Shown: positions 51,702-60,305, counted from the stretch's first letter. The stretch: 64,000 bases of DNA from Leisingera caerulea DSM 24564 (GCF_000473325.1 NZ_AXBI01000021.1:1-64000); one strand, 5' to 3'. Program-made: numbers and translations. Notes: generated by a model not told the origin, from the sequence alone.

Positions 51702-52654
51702 ACCGGTGCATCCGTCTTGTTCTGGCTGGCAGCAGGCGCGGAGCGCCATGTCGCGGAGGCCAGCAGGGTCACGACGCGGCGGCCGGCGCGGGGCCGTGGC
51801 GCTGCGGTTTCCGGCTGCGGCGGTGCGGGCTGTGCCGGCTCCGGGTCTGCCGCGCGCGCATCGAAGGGTTTGATCACGCAGAGCGCAGCATTGTCCTGCT
51901 CGGGCGCGTTCAGCGCCTCCAGCCGCTGCATCAGCACCGCGCCGATGCGGGCGCTGGGGCTCAGGCATTCGGCGGCCAGCACCGCGGCGATTTCAGCTTC
52001 CGGCAGGAATTGCAGCCCGTCGCTGGCGGCCAGCACGATATCGCCCGCCTGCAGGCGCAGCGGGGCGCTGCGGCAGTCGATGCGGGGGATGCCAGCGCCG
52101 GTCAGCACCGAGGTGACGCAGTGGCGGTCCGGGTGGCTGGCGGCCTCGGCGGCGTCCATCCGGCCCTCGGCCACCAGGCTATCCAACTCGGACGCCATCG
52201 AGTGGTCGGCGTTGAGCCGGATCAGGCTGCCCTCGCGGAACAGGTAGAGCGGCGAGTCGCCGGCCGAGATCCAGTACAGCCGGTCGCAAAACAGCACCGG
52301 GGCCAGCAGGGTGGCGCCCATGCCGCGGGCCTGGGGCCGGTGGCTGGCATATTCGCCGAGACAGGCGTCGGCGCCGTTGGCGGCCTGCTGCAGCACCGCG
52401 CCGATGGCCTGCTCCAGCGCCGCGGGGTCCCCGGCTTGCAGCTTCAGCTCGCTGAACACTTCGGTCACCACGATCCGGCTGGCGATGTCGCCGGCCGCAT
52501 GACCGCCCATGCCGTCGGCCAGCACCGCAAAGCCGGTGCCGGTGCCGGCCGGGAAGTCGGCCGCAACCGCGTCCTCCTGCCGTTCGCGGCGGCCCTGGCT
52601 GACCGCCGTTGCGGCGTCGTATCCGATCTCAGCGGTATGCAGCATCTGCGGCAT
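51698..52654 (-). CDS. PP2C-type protein phosphatase
   Basis: A 318-residue PPM/PP2C phosphatase. The metal-binding motifs are present: RRERQEDAV, VLADGMGGHAAGD, GMGATLLAPVL, ISAGDSPLYLFR, VLAASDGLQFL and APEQDNAALCVI. A Pro-rich tail of about 60 residues follows the catalytic domain. There are no membrane segments, so it is cytoplasmic. It probably reverses phosphorylation by the kinase two genes upstream. The first ATG (52654) lies inside the FHA gene; an in-frame ATG at 52645 is an equally possible start. Confidence 0.9.
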   Translation of the reverse strand: MPQMLHTAEIGYDAATAVSQGRRERQEDAVAADFPAGTGTGFAVLADGMGGHAAGDIASRIVVTEVFSELKLQAGDPAALEQAIGAVLQQAANGADACLGEYASHRPQARGMGATLLAPVLFCDRLYWISAGDSPLYLFREGSLIRLNADHSMASELDSLVAEGRMDAAEAASHPDRHCVTSVLTGAGIPRIDCRSAPLRLQAGDIVLAASDGLQFLPEAEIAAVLAAECLSPSARIGAVLMQRLEALNAPEQDNAALCVIKPFDARAADPEPAQPAPPQPETAAPRPRAGRRVVTLLASATWRSAPAASQNKTDAPV

Positions 52655-53987
52655 CGCTGTGTTGCGGCTGGTCCCAGCCGAAGTCCGCGCCGCACAGCGG
52701 CACGAAGCGCAGGGTGGTTTCGCCGATCCGGATCACGTCGCCCGCCGACAGCTCCTCGGTGCTGAGCACGGGGCGGCCGTTGCGGCGCACCAGGTTGGCC
52801 TTGCCGCCATGGCCGATGAAGAAGGCTTTCTGTTCCGGGTCAAAGGCGATGGCAGCGTGGTTGTCGCGGGAGATGCTGTTGTCGCCGAAGTCCAGCCGCA
52901 CGGTCTGATCCTCGCCGCGGCCAATGACGGTGACGCCGCTGAACAGGGTAAAGGCGGCGCCGCGGCCCGGGCCCTGCACGATGGCGAGCCAGCCGACGGG
53001 AAACTGGGTGTAGGCGGGCGCCGCGGCCTCTGCGCTGCGGGCGAAGGGGTCGGCGCCTGCTGCCTGCGCCGGGCTGAAGCCCAGAAGGCGGGTCTTGACC
53101 CGGCCCGCGCGGCTGGCGCCGCGGCCCATCGAGGGCGCGGGCACGTCGATCGGCGCAGCGTCAGGGGCTTGCGGCGCGGCGGCTTGCGGTTCTTCCGGCG
53201 CGGGCTGAGGCGCCGGGGCCGGGGCAGCCTGTTGGACCGGGGTCTCTGGCCGGGAAACACTGGCCTGAACGTCCACGGGGGTCCGGGCCAGCTCCGGTTC
53301 CGGCAGCGGTTCCGGCTCCGGTTGAACTTCCGGCAGCGGAGCCGGTGCCGGGGCAGGGGCTGCTGGTGCGGTTCCGGCGCGGTCTGCCGCGGTGTCCGGA
53401 TCCGGCCCGGCAGCGTTGCTGCGTGTGAAGACCCGGTACGGCCTGGCGGTGTCCGCCGCCGGGTCCGGCTGCTGCAGTCGGGAGAAATCCGGTTCCGCGC
53501 CGAGAGGCTCGGCTGTGTCTTCCTCCGCCTCATCCTCGTGCGGGGCAAAGAAATCCTCTTCCGGCATTTCCGCAGGGTCCGCTTCTGCGGTGTCATGGTC
53601 CGGGGCGGCGAAGAAGACGGCGGGGTCCGGCCGGTCCTGCGCTGAGGGGGCTTCGGCCTGGCTCTGCTCGCGGGCGAAGAAGGCGGCAATGGCGTCCTCG
53701 TCCGGCGCGTTCCCGCCGACGCTGCCGAAGGCCTCCGCGGCGTCTTCCCCTGGGATTGCACCGGGCGCTGCCAACGGGTCGCGGATATCCTCCGGCAGCG
53801 GCGCGGCGGCAGCTGGAGCGTGCGGCGCCGGGTCCGGGTCCAGCCGGAAACCTTGGCCGAGGCTGAGGGGCGCGCGGCTGCCGGTCTCCTCTGCGGGCGG
53901 CTGGACCGGTTCCGCGGCTGGCGCGGCGGAGCCGTCCAGGCGCACCCGTTCCCGCTTTTCGCCGATGATATCCTTGATGAACTTCAT
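52629..53987 (-). CDS. FHA-domain protein
   Basis: A 452-residue protein with a short basic N-terminus (MKFIKDIIGEKRERVRL) and a long acidic, Pro/Ala-rich linker (about 20-300). The C-terminal FHA domain (about 340-440) contains VTVIGRGEDQTVRLDFGDNSISRDNHAAIAF, GKANLVRRNGRPV. The phosphothreonine-binding Arg, Ser and Asn positions are present. It should dock on targets phosphorylated by the adjacent kinase. The ATG at 53987 sits 7 bases after AAGGA, better than the ATG 6 bases earlier. The linker has many Asp/Glu-flanked Thr residues that could be phosphosites. Confidence 0.88.
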   Translation of the reverse strand: MKFIKDIIGEKRERVRLDGSAAPAAEPVQPPAEETGSRAPLSLGQGFRLDPDPAPHAPAAAAPLPEDIRDPLAAPGAIPGEDAAEAFGSVGGNAPDEDAIAAFFAREQSQAEAPSAQDRPDPAVFFAAPDHDTAEADPAEMPEEDFFAPHEDEAEEDTAEPLGAEPDFSRLQQPDPAADTARPYRVFTRSNAAGPDPDTAADRAGTAPAAPAPAPAPLPEVQPEPEPLPEPELARTPVDVQASVSRPETPVQQAAPAPAPQPAPEEPQAAAPQAPDAAPIDVPAPSMGRGASRAGRVKTRLLGFSPAQAAGADPFARSAEAAAPAYTQFPVGWLAIVQGPGRGAAFTLFSGVTVIGRGEDQTVRLDFGDNSISRDNHAAIAFDPEQKAFFIGHGGKANLVRRNGRPVLSTEELSAGDVIRIGETTLRFVPLCGADFGWDQPQHSDAADAAYR

Positions 53988-53998
53988 ACCCATTTCCT

Positions 53999-55360
53999 TC
54001 AGTTCTTAGCCGTTTGCGGGCTGTTGCCGTGACGCCCGAAAATCCTGCGCAAGCGGCCGGTCAATGTCGGTTTGTCCCGGCGCAGGCCCAAAGCCGGGTC
54101 TGACGGGTCTGTCAGCGGCACAGGGGCTGCGGCCGGCGGCTGCTGCGCGGCGGGGGCGATTTTCTTGCGCCAGGCGATCGCGTCTTCCTCTTCCAGCCAG
54201 GCCTCCAGGTCGGTGACCGGTTCGCCGAAGATGTTGACTGGCGGGTGGCGCGGGGCGGCCGTGGGGCTGGCAGGCGGGGTCTGCGCCTGGCGGGCGGCGC
54301 GGGGCAGGCCGGGCTTGAGGCTGTCATTGGTCTTGGCGACCAGATCGGCAATGACCGCAGCCAGCCTGCTGCCGTCATCGGCGGGTGCCGCTGCGGTTCC
54401 GGGCGCCGGGCCGGCCTGCGGCTCCGGGGCGTGTTGCGGCGCGTCTTCTTCCGCCAGGGCAGCGGCCCAGGCGCTGGCGTTGTGGAACCGTTCCGCCGGA
54501 AGCACCGACATCGCCATGTCCACGGTCGCCAGCAGTGCCGGGTCAGCGGCCCAGGGCCCGCCCAGCAGCGGGCGGCAGGGGTCCGGAGAGCCCGCCATCA
54601 GCGCAGCCAGCCGCTTTTGGCTGGCCGCGGGCGGGGCGCCGGTGATCAGATAGTAGAGCGTGGCGCCAAGCGCGTAGAGGTCGCAGGCCGGGCGCTGGGG
54701 CAGGTCGGGGCTGTAGAGCTCATGCGCGGAATAGCCGTCCTTGACCGCCAGCAGCATCGGCAGCGCGGTGCCGTCATCAGGGGTGCTGCCGCAGGCGGCG
54801 CCGAAATCAATCAGCGTCACGGTGCCGTCCTTGCCCAGGAGGATGTTGTCCGGCGAGATGTCGCGGTGCAGGACGCCCAGCCGGTGCAGGCAGTCGAGCG
54901 CCTCCAGCGATTGATCGAGAATCTGGCGCAGCACCGGCCCGGTCAGCCGCTCCGGCTGCTCTTCGCGCACGGTGAGCAGGTCCAGCCCGTCGATGAATTC
55001 CATCGCGATATAGGCGGTCTGGTTTTCCTTGAAGACCTGATGCACGCCGACGATGCCGGGGTGGCGGGCGCGGGCCAGCAGATGCGCCTCGCGCAGGAAG
55101 GCGCGCAGCACGTTGCGGCAGGATTTGGCGTGTTCGGGGGCGGCGGGTTCCACATCGGTGCCGGCGCGGCGGCAGAGCCCCGCCGGGTAGCATTCCTTGA
55201 TCACGACGCGGCGTTCCAGGCTGTCGCGGGCCAGATAGGTGATGCCGAAGCCGCCGCTGATCAGCGGCCGCTCGATCTGGTACTGGCCTTGCAGCAGCTT
55301 GAAGCCGCAGGGCAGTTCGCAGGCCGGCGCCGGATCGGCAGTGAACGTGTCGTGCGGCAC
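53999..55360 (-). CDS. Hanks-type serine/threonine protein kinase
   Basis: A 453-residue soluble kinase. It has a glycine loop SGGFGITYLA (35-44), ATP lysine Lys55 (VVIKE), catalytic HRD at 165-167 (HRDISPDN, with Ser in place of the usual Lys) and DFG at 185-187. The kinase domain ends near 310. The remaining tail has no membrane segment or sensor domain; it contains NIFGEPVTDLEAWLEEEDAIAWRKKI and ends with a basic patch LTGRLRRIFGRHG. The start is a GTG with AAGGAA 8-9 bases upstream. It is the first gene of the eight-gene cluster. Confidence 0.92.
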   Translation of the reverse strand: MPHDTFTADPAPACELPCGFKLLQGQYQIERPLISGGFGITYLARDSLERRVVIKECYPAGLCRRAGTDVEPAAPEHAKSCRNVLRAFLREAHLLARARHPGIVGVHQVFKENQTAYIAMEFIDGLDLLTVREEQPERLTGPVLRQILDQSLEALDCLHRLGVLHRDISPDNILLGKDGTVTLIDFGAACGSTPDDGTALPMLLAVKDGYSAHELYSPDLPQRPACDLYALGATLYYLITGAPPAASQKRLAALMAGSPDPCRPLLGGPWAADPALLATVDMAMSVLPAERFHNASAWAAALAEEDAPQHAPEPQAGPAPGTAAAPADDGSRLAAVIADLVAKTNDSLKPGLPRAARQAQTPPASPTAAPRHPPVNIFGEPVTDLEAWLEEEDAIAWRKKIAPAAQQPPAAAPVPLTDPSDPALGLRRDKPTLTGRLRRIFGRHGNSPQTAKN

Positions 55361-55789
55361 AGCGTCAGTTCCTTGTGGCAGCGTGGGGTCCGGCCGGAGG
55401 GCGCGGACGGGCCTTCACGCTGAAAGCCAAATGCGGAATGTTCGCGGCGGATTCCGGGCAATTGCGGCAGGACCGCCCGATTTCCGCCGTATTTGCGCGG
55501 AAAGGGCTGTAAACACTGGGTTAACAGGCGGTCGGCGACTTGCGTTGAAGTTAGTTAAACTGGCGCCCTATCCGGCGGGAAACCCGGCTGGCCGGCGGCA
55601 GGGCCTGAACCCGCCGCGCAGGGCGGCCGCTGCAGAGGCGCCGGGATGGCCCGGCCCGCCGTGATTTGCCTGTTCAAAGGTGTCCAAGGTGTTGCGAAAA
55701 TTCGATTTTCCACCATTGGTATTGCGGCGGGAGCCCTTTGATTCGGCTAAGGCGAACGCTATAGTGCTGCTGAAAAGGGGAACGGTTCC
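55361..55789. other. 429-base intergenic region between the kinase operon and heme oxygenase
   Basis: A divergent control region with no credible gene. The half next to the kinase (55361-55560) contains GTTAAC and TTAGTTAAAC AT-rich tracts that may be its promoter, but no clear -35/-10 pair. The other half carries the heme oxygenase promoter at 55738-55765. Confidence 0.5.
55738..55765 (+). promoter_or_regulatory. promoter of the heme oxygenase-bacteriophytochrome operon
   Basis: TTGATT (55738-55743), 16 bases, TATAGT (55760-55765), 24 bases before the GTG start. It is a near-consensus housekeeping-type -10 box. Confidence 0.55.
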
Positions 55790-56353
55790 GTGGCAGATGC
55801 CCAATATCAGAACTTGCGTGCCAGGCTGCGCGGGGACACGCGGCATTGCCATGCTGCGCTGGATGAACAGGTGACCAGGCTGGATCAGGCGGGTGCGGAC
55901 GGCTACGCGCGCTTTTTGCTGCTGCAGTGGCGGCTGTTTGCGGCGCTGGAGCCGGTCAGCCAGAGTGCCGCCTGTGCGCCGGTGATCCGCGGCCTGAAGC
56001 AGCGGGCGGGCGAGGATCTGGCGCGGCTGGGCCGTGCGGCGGATGCGCCTGAGCTGCCGCTGGTCCCGCATCCGCTGGCGGTGGATTACCTGGTGTCCGG
56101 TTCGCGGCTGGGCACACAGGTGCTGCGCAAGCGGTGGCTGGAGCGCGGCCTGCCGGAGGTTATCTATGCCTGTAAGTACCTCTCGGCACCGTCCTACACG
56201 GAATACTGGCGCGGCTTTACGGCCCGGGCCGAAGCGCTGCCGGCCGAAGGTGCCGCAGCGGACCGGGTTGTCGAAGATGCTACCGGGCTGTTTGGATTTT
56301 GCTTAGAATGTATTTTTGCTGAGTCTGCCGAGGGGAGGGCGATTCATGCCTGA
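55790..56353 (+). CDS. biliverdin-producing heme oxygenase (BphO-type)
   Basis: A 187-residue bacterial heme oxygenase. The proximal heme ligand is probably His21 in GDTRHCHAALDEQV, matching the T-x3-H-x2-LD pattern; the distal region reads GSRLGTQVLRKRWL. It opens heme to biliverdin, the chromophore for the phytochrome encoded next. It starts with GTG after AAGGGG. Its stop overlaps the phytochrome start by 8 bases. Confidence 0.88.
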   Translation: MADAQYQNLRARLRGDTRHCHAALDEQVTRLDQAGADGYARFLLLQWRLFAALEPVSQSAACAPVIRGLKQRAGEDLARLGRAADAPELPLVPHPLAVDYLVSGSRLGTQVLRKRWLERGLPEVIYACKYLSAPSYTEYWRGFTARAEALPAEGAAADRVVEDATGLFGFCLECIFAESAEGRAIHA

Positions 56354-58925
56354 CGAAAAGTCCGGCGCTGCCAGGGCGCAGGTGGATCTGACCACCTGCG
56401 ATCGGGAGCCGATCCACATTATTGGCCAGGTGCAGAGCTTTGGCTGCCTGATTGCGGTTTCCGCCGACTGGATTATCTCCCATGCCTCTGCCAACTGTGC
56501 AGAGGTTCTGGGGCTGGATGAGACGGAGCTGGCGGGGCGGCCGGTGACGGACATTCTCAGCCCGCAGGCGCTCCACGACCTGCGCACCCGGATGCAGATG
56601 CTGCGGATGCAGCAGAGCGCGGTGCGGGTGTTCGGCTATGACTTGCGCGGCGACGGGCAGAAGTATGACGTTTCGATCCACCAGTCCGGGCGGCTGTTCG
56701 TTCTGGAATTCGAACGCCGGGGCACCGATGGTGGCGATGTGCACGATCCGGGCCTAGTGCAGGCACTGATCGGCCGGGTGCAGCGCCACGGCGCACTGGA
56801 TGCGATGGCGCAGGAGGCCGCACGGGGCCTGAAAGCGCTGAGCGGCTTTGGCCGGGTCATGGTCTACAAGTTCGAGGAAGACGGCAGCGGCACCGTGATC
56901 GCCGAGGCCCGCGAGTCCGGAATGGAGCCGTTTCTGGGCCTGCGCTATCCGGCCAGCGATATTCCCAAACAGGCCCGCGCGCTGTATGTGCGCAGCCTGC
57001 TGCGGATCATCCCCGACGTCGCGGCGCCGGTCTATCCGGTGCAGCCGGAGACCGATCCCAACGGCGAGCCGCTGGACCTGTCGCTGGCGGTGACCCGGGC
57101 GGTGTCTCCGATCCATATCGAGTATCTGAGAAACATGGGGGTGGCGGCCTCGATGTCGGTTTCCATCCTGCGCAACGGCCAGCTGTGGGGGCTGTTTGCC
57201 TGCCACAATGACAGCCCGTGCTACCTCAGCTATGAAAAGCGCACCTCGGTCGAGCTGTTCGCGCAGCTGTTCAACTATGAGCTGGCCCAGATGGAGATGA
57301 CCGATGAACTGGGCGACATCGACCGCTCCAGGGCGCTGCACGACAACCTGATGCCGCAGCTGTCCAATGGCTGCAATCTGTTTGCGGCTTTTGAAGACTT
57401 GTGCAGCGGCATCGGCGATGTCATTCCGTTTGACGGGGCCGCGATTTATTCGGACGGGCAGTACAAATCCACCGGATCCGCGCCGGTGGAAGAGGAGTTC
57501 CTGGGACTGGTGCGGTTCCTGAACACCACGCCGCCCGGGCAGATCTATTCCAACAGCAACCTGATCAAGCGCTATCCGGCCGCTGACGGGTTTGCGGACC
57601 GGGTGGCCGGGCTGCTGGCGATCCCGGTCTCGCGCAAGCCGAGGGATTACTTTGTGCTGTTCCGGCGCGAGGTGGTCAAATCGGTGACCTGGGCGGGCAA
57701 TCCCGAAAAACCAGTTGAACCGGGGCCGAATGGCCTGCGGCTGACGCCGCGCAAAAGCTTCGAGGCCTGGAAGGAAGTGGCGCGCGGCCATTGCCATCCG
57801 TGGAAACAGCGCGAGCAGCGCACCGCCGAGGCGCTGCGCACAACGCTGATCGAAGTGGTTCTGAAGCTGGCGGACGAAAACAACGCCGCCCGCAAGCGGG
57901 CGCAGGACCAGCAGGAGCTGCTGATTGCGGAGCTGAACCACCGGGTGCGCAACATCCTGAACCTGATCCGCGGGCTGGTATCGCAGGGCAAGGAGTCGGT
58001 AAAATCCGCCGATGCCTTTGGCGAGGTGCTGGACGCGCGCATTCACGCGCTGGCGCGGGCGCATGACCAGCTGACCGGCTCGGAGTGGGATTGGAGCCCG
58101 CTGACGGTGCTGATCGGGACCGAAACCGAAGCGTTTCTGGCGGGCAAGGCCAGCCGGGTGTCGATTGACGGCGACGCGCTGGAGCTGTCGCCCGCGGCCT
58201 TTACCTGCGTGGCGCTGGTGGTTCACGAGCTGGTGACGAACTCGGTCAAATACGGCGCGCTCAGCGATTCCTCCGGCCGGGTGGAGATCCGCACCGCGCT
58301 GAACCGCGACGGCACCGCCGCGCTGAGCTGGCGCGAACACGATGGCCCGCCGGTAAAAGCGCCGGAGCGCCGGGGCTTCGGCACCACGCTTATCGAGCAA
58401 TCGGTGCCGTTTGAACTGCAGGGGGAAGCCGACGTCAGATACCGGATCACCGGGCTGGAAGCGGATTTTCTGCTGCCCGCCCGCCATGTGCGGAAGGCGG
58501 AAAAGCCCGCGGGCCCGGTGCCCGACACCGGCGCGCGGCAGGCGCCGGCCGTGCCGCGGCTGTCGGGCGGCGCTCTGGTGCTGGAGGACAACATGATCAT
58601 CGCCATGGATGCGGCGGACATGCTGACCCAGCTGGGCGCCGAAAAGGTGGAAACCTGCAGCGGAGTCACGACCGCGCTGAACCTGCTGGAGCAGGGCGGC
58701 ACGCAGTTCGTGCTGGCGGACATGAACCTGGGATCCGAAACTTCGCTGCCGGTGGTGGAGCGATGCCGCGAGCTGGGCATCGCAGTGGTGCTGGCCACGG
58801 GGTACGGTTCAACGGACGAAGTCGCTAAGCGCTTCCCGGGGCTGAACATCCTGAAAAAGCCCTACACGGTCGAACAGCTGAGCGCGGTTCTGGAGACAAT
58901 GGCCGCGGCGGAGAACGGCGGCTGA
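56346..58925 (+). CDS. bacteriophytochrome: PAS-GAF-PHY, HWE histidine kinase and C-terminal receiver
   Basis: An 859-residue light sensor. The biliverdin-binding Cys18 (LTTCDREPIHIIGQVQSFG) precedes a PAS domain. The GAF domain has the PASDIP chromophore motif near residue 207, and the PHY domain follows (about 330-500). The transmitter is of the HWE/HisKA_2 type: phospho-acceptor His532 in ELNHRVRNILNLI, with WREHDGPPV and GFGTTLIEQ. A receiver domain (about 735-855) is fused at the end, with phospho-acceptor Asp792 in VLADMNLG and Lys in LKKPY. HWE kinases often feed the alphaproteobacterial general stress pathway. The operon with heme oxygenase supports holoprotein assembly. Confidence 0.94.
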   Translation: MPDEKSGAARAQVDLTTCDREPIHIIGQVQSFGCLIAVSADWIISHASANCAEVLGLDETELAGRPVTDILSPQALHDLRTRMQMLRMQQSAVRVFGYDLRGDGQKYDVSIHQSGRLFVLEFERRGTDGGDVHDPGLVQALIGRVQRHGALDAMAQEAARGLKALSGFGRVMVYKFEEDGSGTVIAEARESGMEPFLGLRYPASDIPKQARALYVRSLLRIIPDVAAPVYPVQPETDPNGEPLDLSLAVTRAVSPIHIEYLRNMGVAASMSVSILRNGQLWGLFACHNDSPCYLSYEKRTSVELFAQLFNYELAQMEMTDELGDIDRSRALHDNLMPQLSNGCNLFAAFEDLCSGIGDVIPFDGAAIYSDGQYKSTGSAPVEEEFLGLVRFLNTTPPGQIYSNSNLIKRYPAADGFADRVAGLLAIPVSRKPRDYFVLFRREVVKSVTWAGNPEKPVEPGPNGLRLTPRKSFEAWKEVARGHCHPWKQREQRTAEALRTTLIEVVLKLADENNAARKRAQDQQELLIAELNHRVRNILNLIRGLVSQGKESVKSADAFGEVLDARIHALARAHDQLTGSEWDWSPLTVLIGTETEAFLAGKASRVSIDGDALELSPAAFTCVALVVHELVTNSVKYGALSDSSGRVEIRTALNRDGTAALSWREHDGPPVKAPERRGFGTTLIEQSVPFELQGEADVRYRITGLEADFLLPARHVRKAEKPAGPVPDTGARQAPAVPRLSGGALVLEDNMIIAMDAADMLTQLGAEKVETCSGVTTALNLLEQGGTQFVLADMNLGSETSLPVVERCRELGIAVVLATGYGSTDEVAKRFPGLNILKKPYTVEQLSAVLETMAAAENGG

Positions 58926-58959
58926 CAGCCGGCGCCGCTGAGCAAGACAGGGCTGAACG

Positions 58960-58995
58960 GATCAGGCCCGCCGGTGCGTTCCGGCGGGCCTGATC
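58960..58995. terminator. terminator hairpin between the phytochrome and the PPOX-like gene
   Basis: A perfect 15-bp stem (58960-58974 with 58981-58995; arms start GATCAGGCCC and end GGGCCTGATC) and a 6-base loop between convergent genes. The T-tract (GTTTG) is short. Confidence 0.75.
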
Positions 58996-59036
58996 GTTTG
59001 CGGCTTGCGGCGCTGGCTGCAGGTCAGGCTTGCAGG

Positions 59037-59552
59037 TCAGGCTACGTCGCTGAAGTTGATCACCCGGTGGATGCCAACATCCGGTTCGCTCACATCGTCG
59101 CGCATCGCGGCGTTCAGCATCTTCAGCCCGACCAGGATCGGGTTGGAATCGGACGCCCAGATGGCAGCCTCGCGCGGGGTCAGCTGCAGCAGCGTGACCT
59201 TGGGATCCTCGCGGCCCTGCTCAAACCAGGCAGCCACTGGCGGGCTCCACAGGCTGTCGAGCTTTTCTTCGCTCTGATAGACCACCAGCGGCCCCTTGAC
59301 GGAGGCATGATAGTCGCCCTTTTGCGACTGATAGCAAAAAGTGGCCTCTGCCCCCAGCCCGACCGCAGCCACCAGATCGGTGTCGGCGGAGGTGATGAAC
59401 CAGATTTCGCCGCTGTCAGGGTCGGCGAAATGGCTCATCGGCTGCGGGTGCTGGCTGCTGCCGTCGACCGACAGCATGCCGGTGCGGGTGTCATCGAGTC
59501 GTTTCCACAACTGGGCGGCGGCGTCTGCGTCACTGTCAGGTCTGCGGGCCAT
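59037..59552 (-). CDS. pyridoxamine 5'-phosphate oxidase-like general stress protein
   Basis: A 171-residue split-barrel flavin-binding protein of the general stress protein 26 type. The core reads LWKRLDDTRTGMLSVDGSSQHPQPMSHFADPDSGEIWFITSADTDLVAAVGLGAEATFCYQSQKGDYHASVKGPLVV, then a DSLWSPPVAAWFEQGREDPKVTLLQLTPREAAIW segment. It probably binds FMN or a related cofactor; the substrate is unknown. It begins 1 base after the CsbD stop and shares its EcfG-type promoter. Confidence 0.88.
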   Translation of the reverse strand: MARRPDSDADAAAQLWKRLDDTRTGMLSVDGSSQHPQPMSHFADPDSGEIWFITSADTDLVAAVGLGAEATFCYQSQKGDYHASVKGPLVVYQSEEKLDSLWSPPVAAWFEQGREDPKVTLLQLTPREAAIWASDSNPILVGLKMLNAAMRDDVSEPDVGIHRVINFSDVA

Positions 59553-59553
59553 G

Positions 59554-59751
59554 TTAAAAGCCGTCCAGCATGCGGTCGACGGTCTGGCGTACCTCGTCCT
59601 TGGTCTTGCCCAGCCGCTGCTGCAGCATCCCTTCGAGCTTCTGGCGCTCGCCTTTGGTTTCTTCCAGCTCGTCGTCGGTCAGTTCGCCGTAGGTTTCCCG
59701 CAGGCGGCCCTTCAGCTCGGTCCATTTTCCGGTGATGCGGTCGTCATCCAT
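59554..59751 (-). CDS. CsbD-family stress protein
   Basis: A 65-residue, highly charged helical protein with the CsbD pattern (DRITGKWTELKGRLRETYGELTDDELEETKGERQKLEGMLQQRLG). CsbD proteins are general-stress markers in many bacteria, of unknown biochemical role. A GGAAC-N16-CGTT promoter lies 57-81 bases upstream. Confidence 0.93.
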   Translation of the reverse strand: MDDDRITGKWTELKGRLRETYGELTDDELEETKGERQKLEGMLQQRLGKTKDEVRQTVDRMLDGF

Positions 59752-59807
59752 GTCGTGTCCTCCTTGGGAAATTGCGGTGGTCCGCCGCGCTGCGGCGGTA
59801 ATAGGAG

Positions 59808-59832
59808 AACGCGGTGGCGGCTGCGAAGTTCC
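59808..59832 (-). promoter_or_regulatory. EcfG-type promoter of the CsbD-PPOX operon
   Basis: On the minus strand, GGAAC (59832-59828), 16 bases, CGTT (59811-59808). This matches the alphaproteobacterial general stress sigma factor consensus exactly. Confidence 0.8.
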
Positions 59833-59939
59833 GTGATTGCGCGGTATCTCTGCTGCGCAGCCAAAAGGCGAGACGGCTGGCGGTTTTCCGAACCAGGGCC
59901 CGGCGGCAGAATTGGCCTCTGCAGCCGGGCGAAAGGCGG

Positions 59940-60305
59940 TTACTCGCCCAGAAGCAGCATCGCCGCGTCCAGGTGCGGGGTTGCGAACGGGCGGCTCAGC
60001 ATCGGCAGCGACTGCAGCTCAGGCTCAGTGGTGTCGCCGTTGATCAGAATGATGCGCCATTCCTTGGCCATCGCCGACTGCAGCCAGTCGCGGGCGTCCG
60101 GATTGCTGATCGGGAAGCCGAAAAAGACCAGGTGCGGCGGCCGCGCGGAGGAGTCCAGCGCGGCGGCAAGACCGTCGAGGCGGGTTTCTGTGATCACAGC
60201 AGGGTATCCCCGCCGCAGCAGGTAGTCGCTGATGTCCGCGGCCTCCAGGGCGTGGGGGGTCAGGATCAGAGCGGGCGTTTGCGCGTGAGCGGCTTTGGTC
60301 GTCAT
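59940..60305 (-). CDS. degenerate response-regulator receiver protein
   Basis: A 121-residue stand-alone domain with the alternating strand-helix pattern of receivers (ALILTPHALEAADISDYLLRRGYPAVITE, PHLVFFGFPISN, WRIILINGD, SRPFATPHLDAAMLLL). The acidic pocket is missing (LILTP) and the phospho-acceptor Asp position is Gly (VFFGFP). The usual KP is RP. It is therefore probably phosphorylation-independent, perhaps a decoy or a binding partner of the phytochrome kinase nearby. The encoded domain is complete in length. Confidence 0.78.
   Translation of the reverse strand: MTTKAAHAQTPALILTPHALEAADISDYLLRRGYPAVITETRLDGLAAALDSSARPPHLVFFGFPISNPDARDWLQSAMAKEWRIILINGDTTEPELQSLPMLSRPFATPHLDAAMLLLGE

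Noticed and set aside
46165..55360. The kinase/FHA/PP2C cluster as part of a type VI secretion locus
   Set aside because: No TssB/C, Hcp, VgrG, ClpV or TssJLM-like sequence is present in the window, and the partners here are dynamin-type GTPases.
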